Positions 44,331-52,642 of a stretch of 64,000 bases of DNA are shown here, in pieces. The notes under the pieces are model-generated. The model was not told the DNA's origin, did not search any database, and saw nothing but the letters and a program-made list of their open reading frames with translations. The position numbers were made by a program, and so were the translations under genes. The stretch lies in contig JAPOZO010000003.1 in NCBI GenBank assembly GCA_026706025.1, positions 28,962 through 92,961 on the forward strand, written 5' to 3'. Position 1 is the stretch's first letter; each line of letters begins with the position of its first letter. The DNA comes from Candidatus Poribacteria bacterium (GTDB lineage: Bacteria; Poribacteria; WGA-4E; WGA-3G).

Positions 44331-45383
44331 ATGAAATGGTTGAACACATTCACAGCACTCAATTTCGTCTTACTGTTTGCACTCGCCTTTAGCGTTGCAG
44401 GTTGCGGTACTGCTCTTAGCAATTTGTCACCGATTCAGCCTGTGCATAATATAGCGAAGGCGAAGATGGAACAGAGTGAAAACCCGAACGAAGAGGTGGT
44501 TGTTCCAGCTGTCCCTGCTGAGGCACTCGCGAAACCTGTGCTGGACAAATACGGTATGGAGACCGTCGGATTCACGATTGGGAAAGCACGCGATGCCAAT
44601 ATGGAAGCGTTAACTTACGTGTTTTCGTTCGGTGAATACGCACACGCCACTGACAAATGGAATGATTTTCTTAACGACTGGACAGAAACCAAGACACAGA
44701 TTGAATTGGGGAGTGGTGAAGATAAGAAAGTCGTTGATGTCATCATGATGTCCGACTACCCACAACTGTTTGAGGTCCAGTCGAGGCAGCCGATTTTGAC
44801 GAAAACAAAAGATGGGATTACAGTTTCTATCGCTTACTGGCGGCGACCGGACTTAGACCGGAAGTATAATCGCGGGAACGCATTTTCACCTTTTTATGAG
44901 ACTGAAGCACTCCACCAAGGCGACAAAACAGATGTGTTTTATGTGAAGATTACTAACAATCGGAACGAAAATGTCATCTTTAATGTCAAAAATTGTCTGA
45001 TCATTGATCAAGGCGAGAATCTCTATCACGGTCTGAATTACAAGGATTTGGATGAACGTCTTCTCTACATGGCACGTGCAACAGGGCTTTATGTCAAAAA
45101 TGGAATGGAAATTGCACGGCGAATTTTGATTGAGAAACGGATGAAGATTGTTGAAAAACAGGTGGGTGCACATCGGACAGGCGTGCCGCCCGGTGAAAGT
45201 GCGGAAGGTTTCTTACCGTTTGTGCAAACCAAGTGGAATGCCGTGGAATTAAAGGTCATTTTACCGATTGAAAAGGCGCCACCGCCAGGTGCGGCACAAC
45301 GTTATCAAACCTTAGAATTCGAGTTCCCTTTCACACACGATAGAGGGATTCGCGTTGCGCAACCGTCGCCGAAGCGTTATTAG
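44331..45383 (+). CDS. Lipoprotein of unknown function
   Basis: 350 residues from ATG 44331, AAGGAGG upstream; a longer frame from 44304 does not have such a site. The signal ends in a lipobox S-V-A-G-C (Cys about residue 25), so it should be lipid-anchored. The rest shows strands with VFYVKITNNRNENVIFNVKNC and LKVILPIEKAPPP, a pattern resembling DUF-type immunoglobulin-like sandwich domains that interact with membrane or envelope polymers. I do not recognise the family. It is bounded by its own candidate promoter and a terminator, so it is probably a single-gene unit. Confidence 0.75.
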   Translation: MKWLNTFTALNFVLLFALAFSVAGCGTALSNLSPIQPVHNIAKAKMEQSENPNEEVVVPAVPAEALAKPVLDKYGMETVGFTIGKARDANMEALTYVFSFGEYAHATDKWNDFLNDWTETKTQIELGSGEDKKVVDVIMMSDYPQLFEVQSRQPILTKTKDGITVSIAYWRRPDLDRKYNRGNAFSPFYETEALHQGDKTDVFYVKITNNRNENVIFNVKNCLIIDQGENLYHGLNYKDLDERLLYMARATGLYVKNGMEIARRILIEKRMKIVEKQVGAHRTGVPPGESAEGFLPFVQTKWNAVELKVILPIEKAPPPGAAQRYQTLEFEFPFTHDRGIRVAQPSPKRY

Positions 45384-45467
45384 TTTGTCTTGGGGTAGAC
45401 GCCTGTACTCTGCCAATTTCGGGCCAGGGGTGCTGCACTAGGCTAAAAAACGATTTGTACATATTTA

Positions 45468-45504
45468 GATGCTCGCTGTGGTATATGCAGCGGGCATCTT
45501 TTTT
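45468..45504 (+). terminator. Intrinsic terminator after the lipoprotein gene
   Basis: GATGCTCGCTG (45468-45478) pairs with CAGCGGGCATC (45488-45498), one wobble, then six T. It overlaps the last two bases of the convergent dinG gene. Confidence 0.85.
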
Positions 45505-47485
45505 ATCCTTCCACAATTTCGCAGTCAGGTAGCGAATCGAGAAACTGCTTCCCATAACTTCTGGTCTGAATCCGTGGATCAAGAATAACAACAATCCCTC
45601 TGTCAGTTTGCGTGCGAATCAGCCGTCCAAAGCCCTGCTTAAGGCGTAAAATTGCCTCTGGTAAACTGAACTCAAAAAACTCATTTCCACCGCGTTCTTT
45701 GATCTGTTTCACGCGTGCCTCCATCACTGGATGCGTCGGCACCTCAAACGGCAGCCGAGTTATGATAACATTGCTGAGAGCCTCACCGCGCACATCGACC
45801 CCCTCCCAGAAACTGGACGTTCCGAATAAAACCGAGTTCGTATCCTCACGAAAAGCCTGTAGCATGTCCGTCCGAGAGAGTTCGCCGCCCTGTTTGAAGG
45901 TGCTAATCCCCATATCTTCTAAATCGGGCGCGACAGCATCATAGACTTCATCCATCATTTTGTAACTTGTAAAAAGGACGAATGCTTTGCCGTGTGTCAG
46001 TTTGAGGTAATGTTGAATTTTACGGATCACCGCTGGTATGAAATCGCTGCTGTTCGGATCTGGCATTCCCTTCGGAATATGAATTTGAACCTGCTCTTTA
46101 AAATCGAACGGTGAGTGGGCAAGGAGTTCGCGACACTCACTTATCCCGACCCGCGCTTTAAAGTAAGCAAAGTTGCGATTCGTGGAGAGCGTAGCACTTG
46201 TCATCACGACGCTATTTTTTTCTCTGAACAGGTGATCTTGTAGCATTTGGTTTATATTCGCGGGTGTGGCGTTTAAAAGGATTCGGGGGGTACGACCGCG
46301 TATTGATATTTCTGCCCAATAGACGTAATCTGGATCGTTTTGCCGGATGATCATATCCAATTCGTCTCGAAGCCGTTGGCAATTGCGGTGGTGCGCTGTA
46401 ATCTCCTGTTCGTCATCGTCTGTTGCAGCGTCGTTCTGGAGACGTTTGAGTGTTCGCTCAATGTCCACAAGTGGCGCGTCCAACACGTTTTCGACAAAAT
46501 CGCTTTTATAGATACGTTCAGTTAGGGTGCTACCGTGTCCTCCACTATCAATTTCTCCGATGGCACTAACAATACTGTTGAAAAGCTTATTCGTCTGTTC
46601 ACGTGCTTCTACGACTTGATCCTTTAATTGTGGCGAGTTGAAATGTGTCGCCAAGCCATCTTTGCTCCGTTCATTGTAGAGAGAATCAAGAAACCATTTA
46701 ACACGCGTGTTGTTGAAGTTAACGCTTGCATGGTTGGTTGCTGTTGCTTCGAGATGATGTGCTTCATCAATGATGAGGTATTCGTAATCAGGCAAGAGCC
46801 CGGCTGCTGCATCGCTGTCCTTACGGATTGTGAGATCGCTAAAAAGGAGGTGATGGTTTACGATAAGCAGATCGGCGTTGTGCATCTCTCGACGCACTTT
46901 GAAGTAGAAGCAAGTATCGTAGGTCTCACAGTTGCGACCGAGACAATTGTCGCGGTCGGACGCGACCTTATCCCAAACCTGAGGATTAGGCTGCCGTGGT
47001 AAATCTGCCCGACTTCCATCCACTGTTAGGTTCACCCATTCTTTAATTTCTGCAACTTCATCTACCTCTTCAAGTGTATCAAACAAGCCACGCTCATAAC
47101 TGAGTAGATTTTTGAGTCGTCTGCGGGAGAGGTAATTGCGTCTTCCCTTTGCGAGTACAACGTTGAAGTCGCGAGGAAGAATCCGCTGCAGAAATGGGAT
47201 GTCTTTTGTGACGAGCTGTTCTTGTAGACTGATGGTGTTTGTCGAAATGATTACCGTTTGTTCCGATCTAAGTGCGAGAGAAATCGCGGGAATTAGATAA
47301 GCGAAACTTTTACCTACACCTGTTCCGGCTTCAACAATCAGGTGTTCGGAACCCATCAATGCTCGAGATACCTCGTGTGCCATCTGCAGTTGTTCTTGAC
47401 GGAATTCATATCCCTCAAGATGTTGTGAGATAAGACCGCCTGGACTAAAAATTTCTCTGAGCGTCAGGGATGTTGATGTTGTCAT
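45503..47485 (-). CDS. dinG: DinG-family ATP-dependent helicase with one Fe-S ligand replaced
   Basis: 660 residues. Motif I is A-G-T-G-V-G-K-S at 53-60, motif II is the DEAH box (IIDEAHHLE), and later TSATL, GTSSFWEGVDVRGEAL and QGFGRLIR (motif VI) belong to XPD/DinG superfamily 2 helicases. They unwind DNA 5' to 3' and resolve R-loops or D-loops. The Fe-S cluster of the family uses four cysteines; three are present at 181, 186 and 192 with the spacing of E. coli DinG (5 and 6), but the first is serine 120 in NYLSRRRL. The cluster may be labile or missing. Start without a clear ribosome-binding site. Convergent with the lipoprotein gene. Confidence 0.92.
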   Translation of the reverse strand: MTTSTSLTLREIFSPGGLISQHLEGYEFRQEQLQMAHEVSRALMGSEHLIVEAGTGVGKSFAYLIPAISLALRSEQTVIISTNTISLQEQLVTKDIPFLQRILPRDFNVVLAKGRRNYLSRRRLKNLLSYERGLFDTLEEVDEVAEIKEWVNLTVDGSRADLPRQPNPQVWDKVASDRDNCLGRNCETYDTCFYFKVRREMHNADLLIVNHHLLFSDLTIRKDSDAAAGLLPDYEYLIIDEAHHLEATATNHASVNFNNTRVKWFLDSLYNERSKDGLATHFNSPQLKDQVVEAREQTNKLFNSIVSAIGEIDSGGHGSTLTERIYKSDFVENVLDAPLVDIERTLKRLQNDAATDDDEQEITAHHRNCQRLRDELDMIIRQNDPDYVYWAEISIRGRTPRILLNATPANINQMLQDHLFREKNSVVMTSATLSTNRNFAYFKARVGISECRELLAHSPFDFKEQVQIHIPKGMPDPNSSDFIPAVIRKIQHYLKLTHGKAFVLFTSYKMMDEVYDAVAPDLEDMGISTFKQGGELSRTDMLQAFREDTNSVLFGTSSFWEGVDVRGEALSNVIITRLPFEVPTHPVMEARVKQIKERGGNEFFEFSLPEAILRLKQGFGRLIRTQTDRGIVVILDPRIQTRSYGKQFLDSLPDCEIVEG

Positions 47486-47594
47486 ATATTTTTATCTCAC
47501 AGGGCGCGGCTTAGCACAAGACAGTTTCAGATATAGGTAAACCGAATTGCGTAAATGCTCGTGCTTCGTCTTATATACCTCTCTTAATCGGCGA

Positions 47595-48938
47595 CTAAGG
47601 TTTTAGCTGCATAGTTATCTTTTCTGTGCCATGACTGCTTTTGACATCAAGGCTAAGTTGTTCAAGTGCTTGTTGCTGCTTTTGAAGGAGTGCTTCAAAC
47701 TCTTGGACAGTGTTGATCTTTTGCCCATTAACAGCAATAATAAGTGTGCCTCTCGGAATCGGGCTGTTTTCTTCAACCATGTCAACAATAACACCGCGAT
47801 CTTCATCGGTCAGATAGGTGTACCTTTCAAAGTCACCCTTTTCTAACTTCCGCACTGATAGTCCCAGTCTCCTCCACGCGACGGAATCGGTTTCAATAGG
47901 TCTCCCTGCTTGGAATGCTGGCATTTCTGTTATTGTGACATTAAACATCCGTTCATGCCCGTTTCGGAGGATCGTAATTTTTGAGTTCTCACCGATAGTG
48001 GAATCAGCGATCCACATCTTGAATTCGTCAGTATTTTTTACTGGCTTTCCGTTGTATTTGACAATGATATCGCCTTGCTGCAGCCCGGCAAGATGTGCTG
48101 GCATATTTTTTAGTACACTCCGAATGCGAATACCTTGTGGTACTTTTCTCATATCAATTCCAAGAAAGCCTCGGATGATGCGTCCGTTTGCGATTAACTG
48201 CGTTCCAATCTTTTCGACGAGGTTACTGGAAATAGCAAACCCGGCTCCCGCTCTAACTGCCCCGGTCGCTGGTGTGTTGTCGGCACGCCGAATTAAGGAG
48301 TTAATCCCAATTACCTCACCGTGGATATTTAATAGAGGCCCACCGCTGTTTCCCGTATTTATCCAAGCATCTGTTTGGATAAAATCTTGATACCGAATAA
48401 TACCTATGTCGCGAAGGAATGAACGTCCTTTTCCACTCACAGTCCCGATTGTTACGGTGTAATTGAGTTGAAACGGATTCCCAATAGCAATAGCGAACTG
48501 CCCGACTTGGACCTCTTCCGAATTCGCCAACGGAAGAATAGGTAAGTCTTCTTTAGCATCAATTTTTAAGACAGCAATATCCGTATTGCGATCCACGCCA
48601 ACCATTTTTGCGTCAAATTCGCTTTCATCAAGCAACCGCACGCTAACCGTTTTTGCATCCCGGATCACATGTTCATTTGTAAGAATGTGTCCATCTTTGC
48701 GAAAGATGAATCCGGAGCCTTCTTGTCTGTGAAATTCGCCATTTTCTACTTCTCGGGATGAAATTACGCCGACAATGGCAGGTGTGCTGCGTTTGGCAAC
48801 ACTCACAAAAGCGTTTTCGATTGAACTCAGCAGTTCAACATCAGTCGGTTGGTCTTTTGTGAAAGCACACGAAGAAATGATGCTGACACTAACGAGGAAA
48901 GACAGCAAAGCAAAATAGGCATAGATATTTTTTTTCAT
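47595..48938 (-). CDS. HtrA/DegP-type serine protease, probable lipoprotein, two PDZ domains
   Basis: 447 residues with GGGGA before the ATG. The signal ends I-S-S-C24, a lipobox, so this protease should be membrane-anchored in the periplasm; that is unusual for DegP but known for some relatives. The catalytic triad is H90 (TNEHVI), D120 (DRNTDIAVL) and S198 (GNSGGPL). PDZ 1 covers about 255-345 (RGFLGIDMRKV, AGLQQGDIIVKYNGKPV), and PDZ 2 about 365-440 (SVRKLEKG, ENSPIPRGTLIIAVNG). It degrades or refolds misfolded envelope proteins. Its promoter candidate is at 49005-49034, and it lies upstream of dinG by about 110 bases. Confidence 0.93.
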   Translation of the reverse strand: MKKNIYAYFALLSFLVSVSIISSCAFTKDQPTDVELLSSIENAFVSVAKRSTPAIVGVISSREVENGEFHRQEGSGFIFRKDGHILTNEHVIRDAKTVSVRLLDESEFDAKMVGVDRNTDIAVLKIDAKEDLPILPLANSEEVQVGQFAIAIGNPFQLNYTVTIGTVSGKGRSFLRDIGIIRYQDFIQTDAWINTGNSGGPLLNIHGEVIGINSLIRRADNTPATGAVRAGAGFAISSNLVEKIGTQLIANGRIIRGFLGIDMRKVPQGIRIRSVLKNMPAHLAGLQQGDIIVKYNGKPVKNTDEFKMWIADSTIGENSKITILRNGHERMFNVTITEMPAFQAGRPIETDSVAWRRLGLSVRKLEKGDFERYTYLTDEDRGVIVDMVEENSPIPRGTLIIAVNGQKINTVQEFEALLQKQQQALEQLSLDVKSSHGTEKITMQLKP

Positions 48939-49004
48939 TAGATTCCCCTTTTGGCACGGTCAGCCCTTTTTCCAGGCTTTCTTTAGTCTACTTCTGTATA
49001 GTAT

Positions 49005-49034
49005 ATTCTAACATAATTTTTGCGAGGACATCAA
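49005..49034 (-). promoter_or_regulatory. Candidate promoter for the HtrA gene
   Basis: On the minus strand TTGATG (49034-49029), 18-base spacer, TAGAAT (49010-49005); about 65 bases before the ATG. Confidence 0.35.
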
Positions 49035-49099
49035 AGCATTTTTGGGATCATGCTATAGTTCCCGATATTTCCTTGAGGGCATTACGCGCGTTTCATGAT

Positions 49100-49255
49100 C
49101 TAAACTGCTGATGGTGGTCTTTGGACGACAGGGATGACGTAACTCCGAATCTTCACGCCATCTACTTCTTCTGTTTCTACCCGCGCTTCTGGATGCTGAC
49201 GATGATCGAAAACGACATAGTACCCCTCCACTGCCGCTTCTAACTTTATTCTACT
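49100..49255 (-). pseudogene. C-terminal fragment of a larger protein (about 50 codons, no start)
   Basis: On the minus strand a frame without an ATG reads KLEAAVEGYYVVFDHRQHPE then VETEEVDGVKIRSYVIPVVQ and stops at 49100-49102. The G-Y-Y-V-V-F-D-(H/R)-R pattern resembles the ends of AAA-ATPase or PD-(D/E)XK-type proteins whose last strand is (G/E)-x-(L/Y)-V-(L/V)-F-D-R-R. The 5' part is missing, so this is at most a relic. The remainder of the 400-base gap between 48938 and 49338 holds only the candidate HtrA promoter. Confidence 0.45.
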
Positions 49256-49337
49256 ATATTACGCACTGAAAGTCTATATCGAATTTTCTGTTCAAACCTA
49301 AGCACTTGCCTTTTGATTGCTTATGTGGTACCCTATT

Positions 49338-50951
49338 TCACCGCAAAATCGCCAACTTTTCCAAGTAAGTATACGTCTCCCCCTTTGAAACAACCGAAAC
49401 ATGACACACATAAACACCGGGGGATACTGCCAACCCATAAGATGTCTGCTGATTCCACCATGTGCGCCAGAGTCTTTGATTTAGCCGATCCGCGACACCC
49501 TCAATACGTTTTATAAGGTTACCGTCCGAATCATAGATGAACACCCGCATGTCAGTCATGTCAACATTTGCCTCAACGCGGAATTCAGTTAAAGTGTCTG
49601 AACGTACTGGGTTCGGAAAAACCAGGACCTCCTTCCACGCAAACACTTGTGTCAAAAAAGTGGACTGCGCAACCGAGACTGCACCCAGTGGGTACCGTGC
49701 TATCACTCGCAGCGCATTCTTCCCCGGTTTCAACGGCACCGTTGCTGTCCAAGTCTGTGTTTCGCGATCCAGCACCGCTTCTACTTGACTTGGGTAGACA
49801 ATAATGTCGATTGGGAAATCTGAGCGAAACGTTCCTGTGATTTCTAATTCATCCGCTTTGGTAGTTGGTGGGAGTTCCAGCGTTACCTGCGGTATCTGTC
49901 GTGTTGGGTGAAACATGTCTGTGAGGAGGCTATCTATTGTGACAAGCACGAGTTGTGTCACTTTGCGTACTAACCGGAAGTTCACCTTATCGGCGGTATC
50001 ATCAGAGGTGTGATAGAAGGTGTTAGCGTCATAGTTTTGGGAATCACGCCACGGTGTTGAGCTTTCAGTTAAAGTTACGGCGTTGTACCCACTATCCCAG
50101 AACGATTTGTGGGACGAAATGTCAACGAACTCGTCTTGTGTGCGACGAATTTTCAGACCGATGTCGTACCATGTATTTGCGATGATAAGTGCCCGGCTTA
50201 TCCATGACGAGTCATTATTGCCAACAACCTCAACAAGGTCGCTTTTCCAGTTGAAACCGAACATATCCAAGTTAAAAACGCAGACGATGCGCTCGCGGGC
50301 TTTGACAGTATCATCAATATTGTTGTTTGCTGCCACAGCAGAAGCATTTCGGACGTAGAACCGACTGCCGAGAAAACCGAGTTCCTCACCGCCTAACGCG
50401 ACAAATCTTAACTCGTGGTCGTATTCATAGCGACTTAAGAAACGGGCTATTTCCAACATCGCAGCGACACCCGTGCCATTATTATTTGCCCCGGGTGCTT
50501 GAGTCGCTAACGGGTTCCAGTTCGGTTCACGCCCTGCTGCTGTGTCGTAATGTGCACATATAATAAAGATACGCTTGCTCGATGAACTGGCGCGCGCCGG
50601 TAAAACGGCAACGATATTCTTAATCCCTCCAAAAACTTGTTCACTGACCCGTAGACTCGGGGAACGACGGAACTGACTTTTAATATAACGGACTATGTTC
50701 TCTGTTGCTTCGCGGTGGTGTGCGTTCCGTGTTCGGTGTGCGTGGAAGTTAGGTATAGGTATAACGTTTTCCTGCAGTGCGATTACTTGTGCTTCAAGTG
50801 CATCGGATTGCACGAGAGAGAGAAGTTCATCACCACGTTGCGAAAAGCTGCTATTTTCAGCCATAACGGATAATGGAATACATAGGAGAGAAAGAAGAAC
50901 GATGGACTTTTTAATCTCGTCTTGAATGGGGTGTCTTAATTGCCTTGACAT
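49338..50951 (-). CDS. Exported M28 zinc peptidase with C-terminal sorting-type domain
   Basis: 537 residues from ATG 50951; a TTG three codons earlier is possible. The signal peptide is IKKSIVLLSLLCIPLSVMA. The M28 aminopeptidase core shows AHYDT (H and D ligands), GGEELGFLGS (catalytic Glu and ligand Glu), NLDMFGFN and FYHTSDDT (last His). The bridging-Asp region, normally G-A-(D/N)-D-N, reads GANNNGTG, so the Asp ligand is replaced by Asn. A middle beta domain (about 360-450) and a last about 90 residues starting VFPNPVRSD and ending SPGVYVCHVSVVSKG match type IX/FlgD-like tails. It would cleave N-terminal residues of peptides outside the cell if active. Confidence 0.85.
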   Translation of the reverse strand: MSRQLRHPIQDEIKKSIVLLSLLCIPLSVMAENSSFSQRGDELLSLVQSDALEAQVIALQENVIPIPNFHAHRTRNAHHREATENIVRYIKSQFRRSPSLRVSEQVFGGIKNIVAVLPARASSSSKRIFIICAHYDTAAGREPNWNPLATQAPGANNNGTGVAAMLEIARFLSRYEYDHELRFVALGGEELGFLGSRFYVRNASAVAANNNIDDTVKARERIVCVFNLDMFGFNWKSDLVEVVGNNDSSWISRALIIANTWYDIGLKIRRTQDEFVDISSHKSFWDSGYNAVTLTESSTPWRDSQNYDANTFYHTSDDTADKVNFRLVRKVTQLVLVTIDSLLTDMFHPTRQIPQVTLELPPTTKADELEITGTFRSDFPIDIIVYPSQVEAVLDRETQTWTATVPLKPGKNALRVIARYPLGAVSVAQSTFLTQVFAWKEVLVFPNPVRSDTLTEFRVEANVDMTDMRVFIYDSDGNLIKRIEGVADRLNQRLWRTWWNQQTSYGLAVSPGVYVCHVSVVSKGETYTYLEKLAILR

Positions 50952-50973
50952 ACGTGCCAAAATTTTGTATCCT
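50945..50973 (+). promoter_or_regulatory. Sigma-70-type promoter for the DRG-mazEF operon
   Basis: TTGACA (perfect, 50945-50950), 17-base spacer, TATCCT (50968-50973). It overlaps the start codon of the divergent M28 gene. Confidence 0.65.
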
Positions 50974-51056
50974 ATTTAAGAGTTTCGTTCATTTTAACAG
51001 ATTTCATCCGGATTGTAAATAGAGGAATTAGCCATCAGCTATTAGTGGACGAGAAA

Positions 51057-52010
51057 ATGCCAGCAAATTTGCCCCCAACCTACTACAAACTTAAACACGA
51101 GCACGAAGCCGCCAAGACAGATGAGGAACGGTTGCGCCTCTTAGAAGAGATGTTGCGCATTATCCCAAAACACAAAGGCTCAGAAAAGGTGGTTTCGGAT
51201 ATTCGTCGTCGTATTGCTGCGCACAAAAGAGCACCTTCAGAGAAAGGGAGTAAAGGGTCTGGTAAAAAAAGTTATAGCGAACATATTCCGAAACAGGGCG
51301 CAGGTCAGATTGTCCTCCTGGGGCCACCGAATACTGGCAAATCTCAGATACTTGCCCAGTTCACAAATGCTAAGCCAGAAGTGTCCCCGACACCTTATAC
51401 AACGACCACGCCGTCGGTCGGGATGCTCCGTTATGAGAATATCCAATTTCAACTCATTGATACGCCATCTATCATGCGAGACTTCATTTCACCGACAGTG
51501 CTAACACTCACCCGTAATGCGGATATTCCGTTACCAGTGGTAAGTCTCGCAAGTGACAATTTGTTAGATGATCTGGATACGGTAACGGCACTCCTCAACG
51601 AAGCAGACAATGGCACCCCAGAAAATGGGCAGCTTATCGTTGCCAACCAGTTGGACGTGGTCGGCGCAGACGAGAGGTTGGAGATCCTTAAAGAATTCTA
51701 TGGCGAGACGTTTCAGATTTATCCGATTTCTGCCGAAACAGGTGAGGGGAAAGATGTTTTATTGGAGGAACTCTATAGGGCGTTAGACATCTTGCGGGTT
51801 TATCCGAAGGCACCCGGTAAAGCAGTAGAGCGTGATGATCCAATCGTGCTTCCTATCGGTTCAACAGTCCTTGATGCCGCCGTCGGTTTACACAAAGATT
51901 TTCAGGAGTTCAAGTTCGCACGGATATGGGGACCGCAATGGCACGATGGACAATCTGTGAGTCGCAATGATATCGTTTATGATGGTGATGTAGTCGAATT
52001 TCATCTGTAG
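51057..52010 (+). CDS. DRG/Obg-type GTPase with TGS domain
   Basis: 317 residues from ATG 51057; a GTG at 51045 is less likely because the family starts MPANLxPxY. The first 75 residues are the helical DRG segment (LRLLEEMLRIIPKHKGSEKV). Then come G1 GPPNTGKS, G2 TTTTPSVGM, G3 DTPS and G4-like NQLD (normally N-K-x-D), and a TGS domain at about 255-317 (ARIWGPQWHDGQSVSRNDIVYDGDVVEFHL in part). It binds GTP and is probably linked to ribosomes. Short relatives are common in archaea and eukaryotes and scattered in bacteria. G3 lacks the usual glycine (D-x-x-G), so hydrolysis may be altered. First gene of the operon ahead of mazEF. Confidence 0.88.
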   Translation: MPANLPPTYYKLKHEHEAAKTDEERLRLLEEMLRIIPKHKGSEKVVSDIRRRIAAHKRAPSEKGSKGSGKKSYSEHIPKQGAGQIVLLGPPNTGKSQILAQFTNAKPEVSPTPYTTTTPSVGMLRYENIQFQLIDTPSIMRDFISPTVLTLTRNADIPLPVVSLASDNLLDDLDTVTALLNEADNGTPENGQLIVANQLDVVGADERLEILKEFYGETFQIYPISAETGEGKDVLLEELYRALDILRVYPKAPGKAVERDDPIVLPIGSTVLDAAVGLHKDFQEFKFARIWGPQWHDGQSVSRNDIVYDGDVVEFHL

Positions 52011-52029
52011 TTTTTTAAGGAGATAGGCT

Positions 52030-52278
52030 ATGTTAATCAAAATTCAAAAATCAGAAAATAGCGAGGAAATTTGTTTTACGAAGAATATTCTGGAGGCAGC
52101 ACAACTGAATGTGGGTGATGAAGTTCAGGTAACCATCCAGAACGGTCGAATTATCATTGAAACGACAACCAAAACACATAAACGTGCTGATTTGAAGGCA
52201 CTACTCGCCCAAATGCCAGACGACTATCAACCTGAAGAACTTGACTGGGGAAAACCTGTCGGGAAAGAGGAATGGTAG
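52030..52278 (+). CDS. MazE/AbrB-type antitoxin
   Basis: 82 residues, AAGGAG before the ATG. The N-terminal 48 residues have the swapped-hairpin AbrB fold pattern (IQKSENSEEICFTKNILEAA then VGDEVQVTIQNGRIIIE), binding the operon DNA. The C-terminal part is acidic (YQPEELDWGKPVGKEEW) and should block the MazF active site. The stop codon is followed immediately by the mazF ATG. Coupled expression with mazF and autoregulation are the family rule. Confidence 0.9.
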   Translation: MLIKIQKSENSEEICFTKNILEAAQLNVGDEVQVTIQNGRIIIETTTKTHKRADLKALLAQMPDDYQPEELDWGKPVGKEEW

Positions 52279-52623
52279 ATGCCTAAATATATTCCACAGG
52301 CAGGTGATTTCGTGCGCCTCACCTTCGATCCACAATCTGGATATGAACAAAAAGGTAGGCGTCCCGCTCTTGTAGTTAGTAACACCTTATTTAACGCTCG
52401 GACTCAACTTGCCATGGTATGTCCAATAACTAACACCTTCAGAAACATTCCGTTCCACGTTAAAGTGCCTAATAGTTCTTCACTGACTGGGGACATCATG
52501 GTAGAACAGATTAAATCTGTTGATTATGATAGCCGTCAGGTACAGTTCCTTGAAAAAGCATCCGATTGGGTACTCAACGAGGTCCTAAGTATTTTGGATT
52601 CATGTTTAGCCCCCTTCCCGTAA
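52279..52623 (+). CDS. MazF-type endoribonuclease toxin
   Basis: 114 residues, starting directly after the mazE stop with GAGGAA upstream. It shows PQAGDFVRLTFDPQSGYEQKGRRPALVVSN, where the conserved R in G-x-R-P-A-L-V-x-S is catalytic, MVCPITNTFRNIPFHV, and DIMVEQIKSVDYDSRQ (Q-I-x-S/T-x-D). MazF cleaves mRNA at short motifs and arrests growth when MazE is degraded. The length is normal and no residue appears to be missing, so the toxin is probably active. The pair sits downstream of the DRG GTPase with 19 bases between, which is an unusual association. Confidence 0.93.
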   Translation: MPKYIPQAGDFVRLTFDPQSGYEQKGRRPALVVSNTLFNARTQLAMVCPITNTFRNIPFHVKVPNSSSLTGDIMVEQIKSVDYDSRQVQFLEKASDWVLNEVLSILDSCLAPFP

Positions 52624-52642
52624 ACATATAGACGGAAGAAGA

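Noticed and set aside
47818..48390. 190-codon plus-strand frame opposite the HtrA gene
   Set aside because: The minus-strand protease has its catalytic triad and PDZ domains in the same place; the plus frame has no motif.
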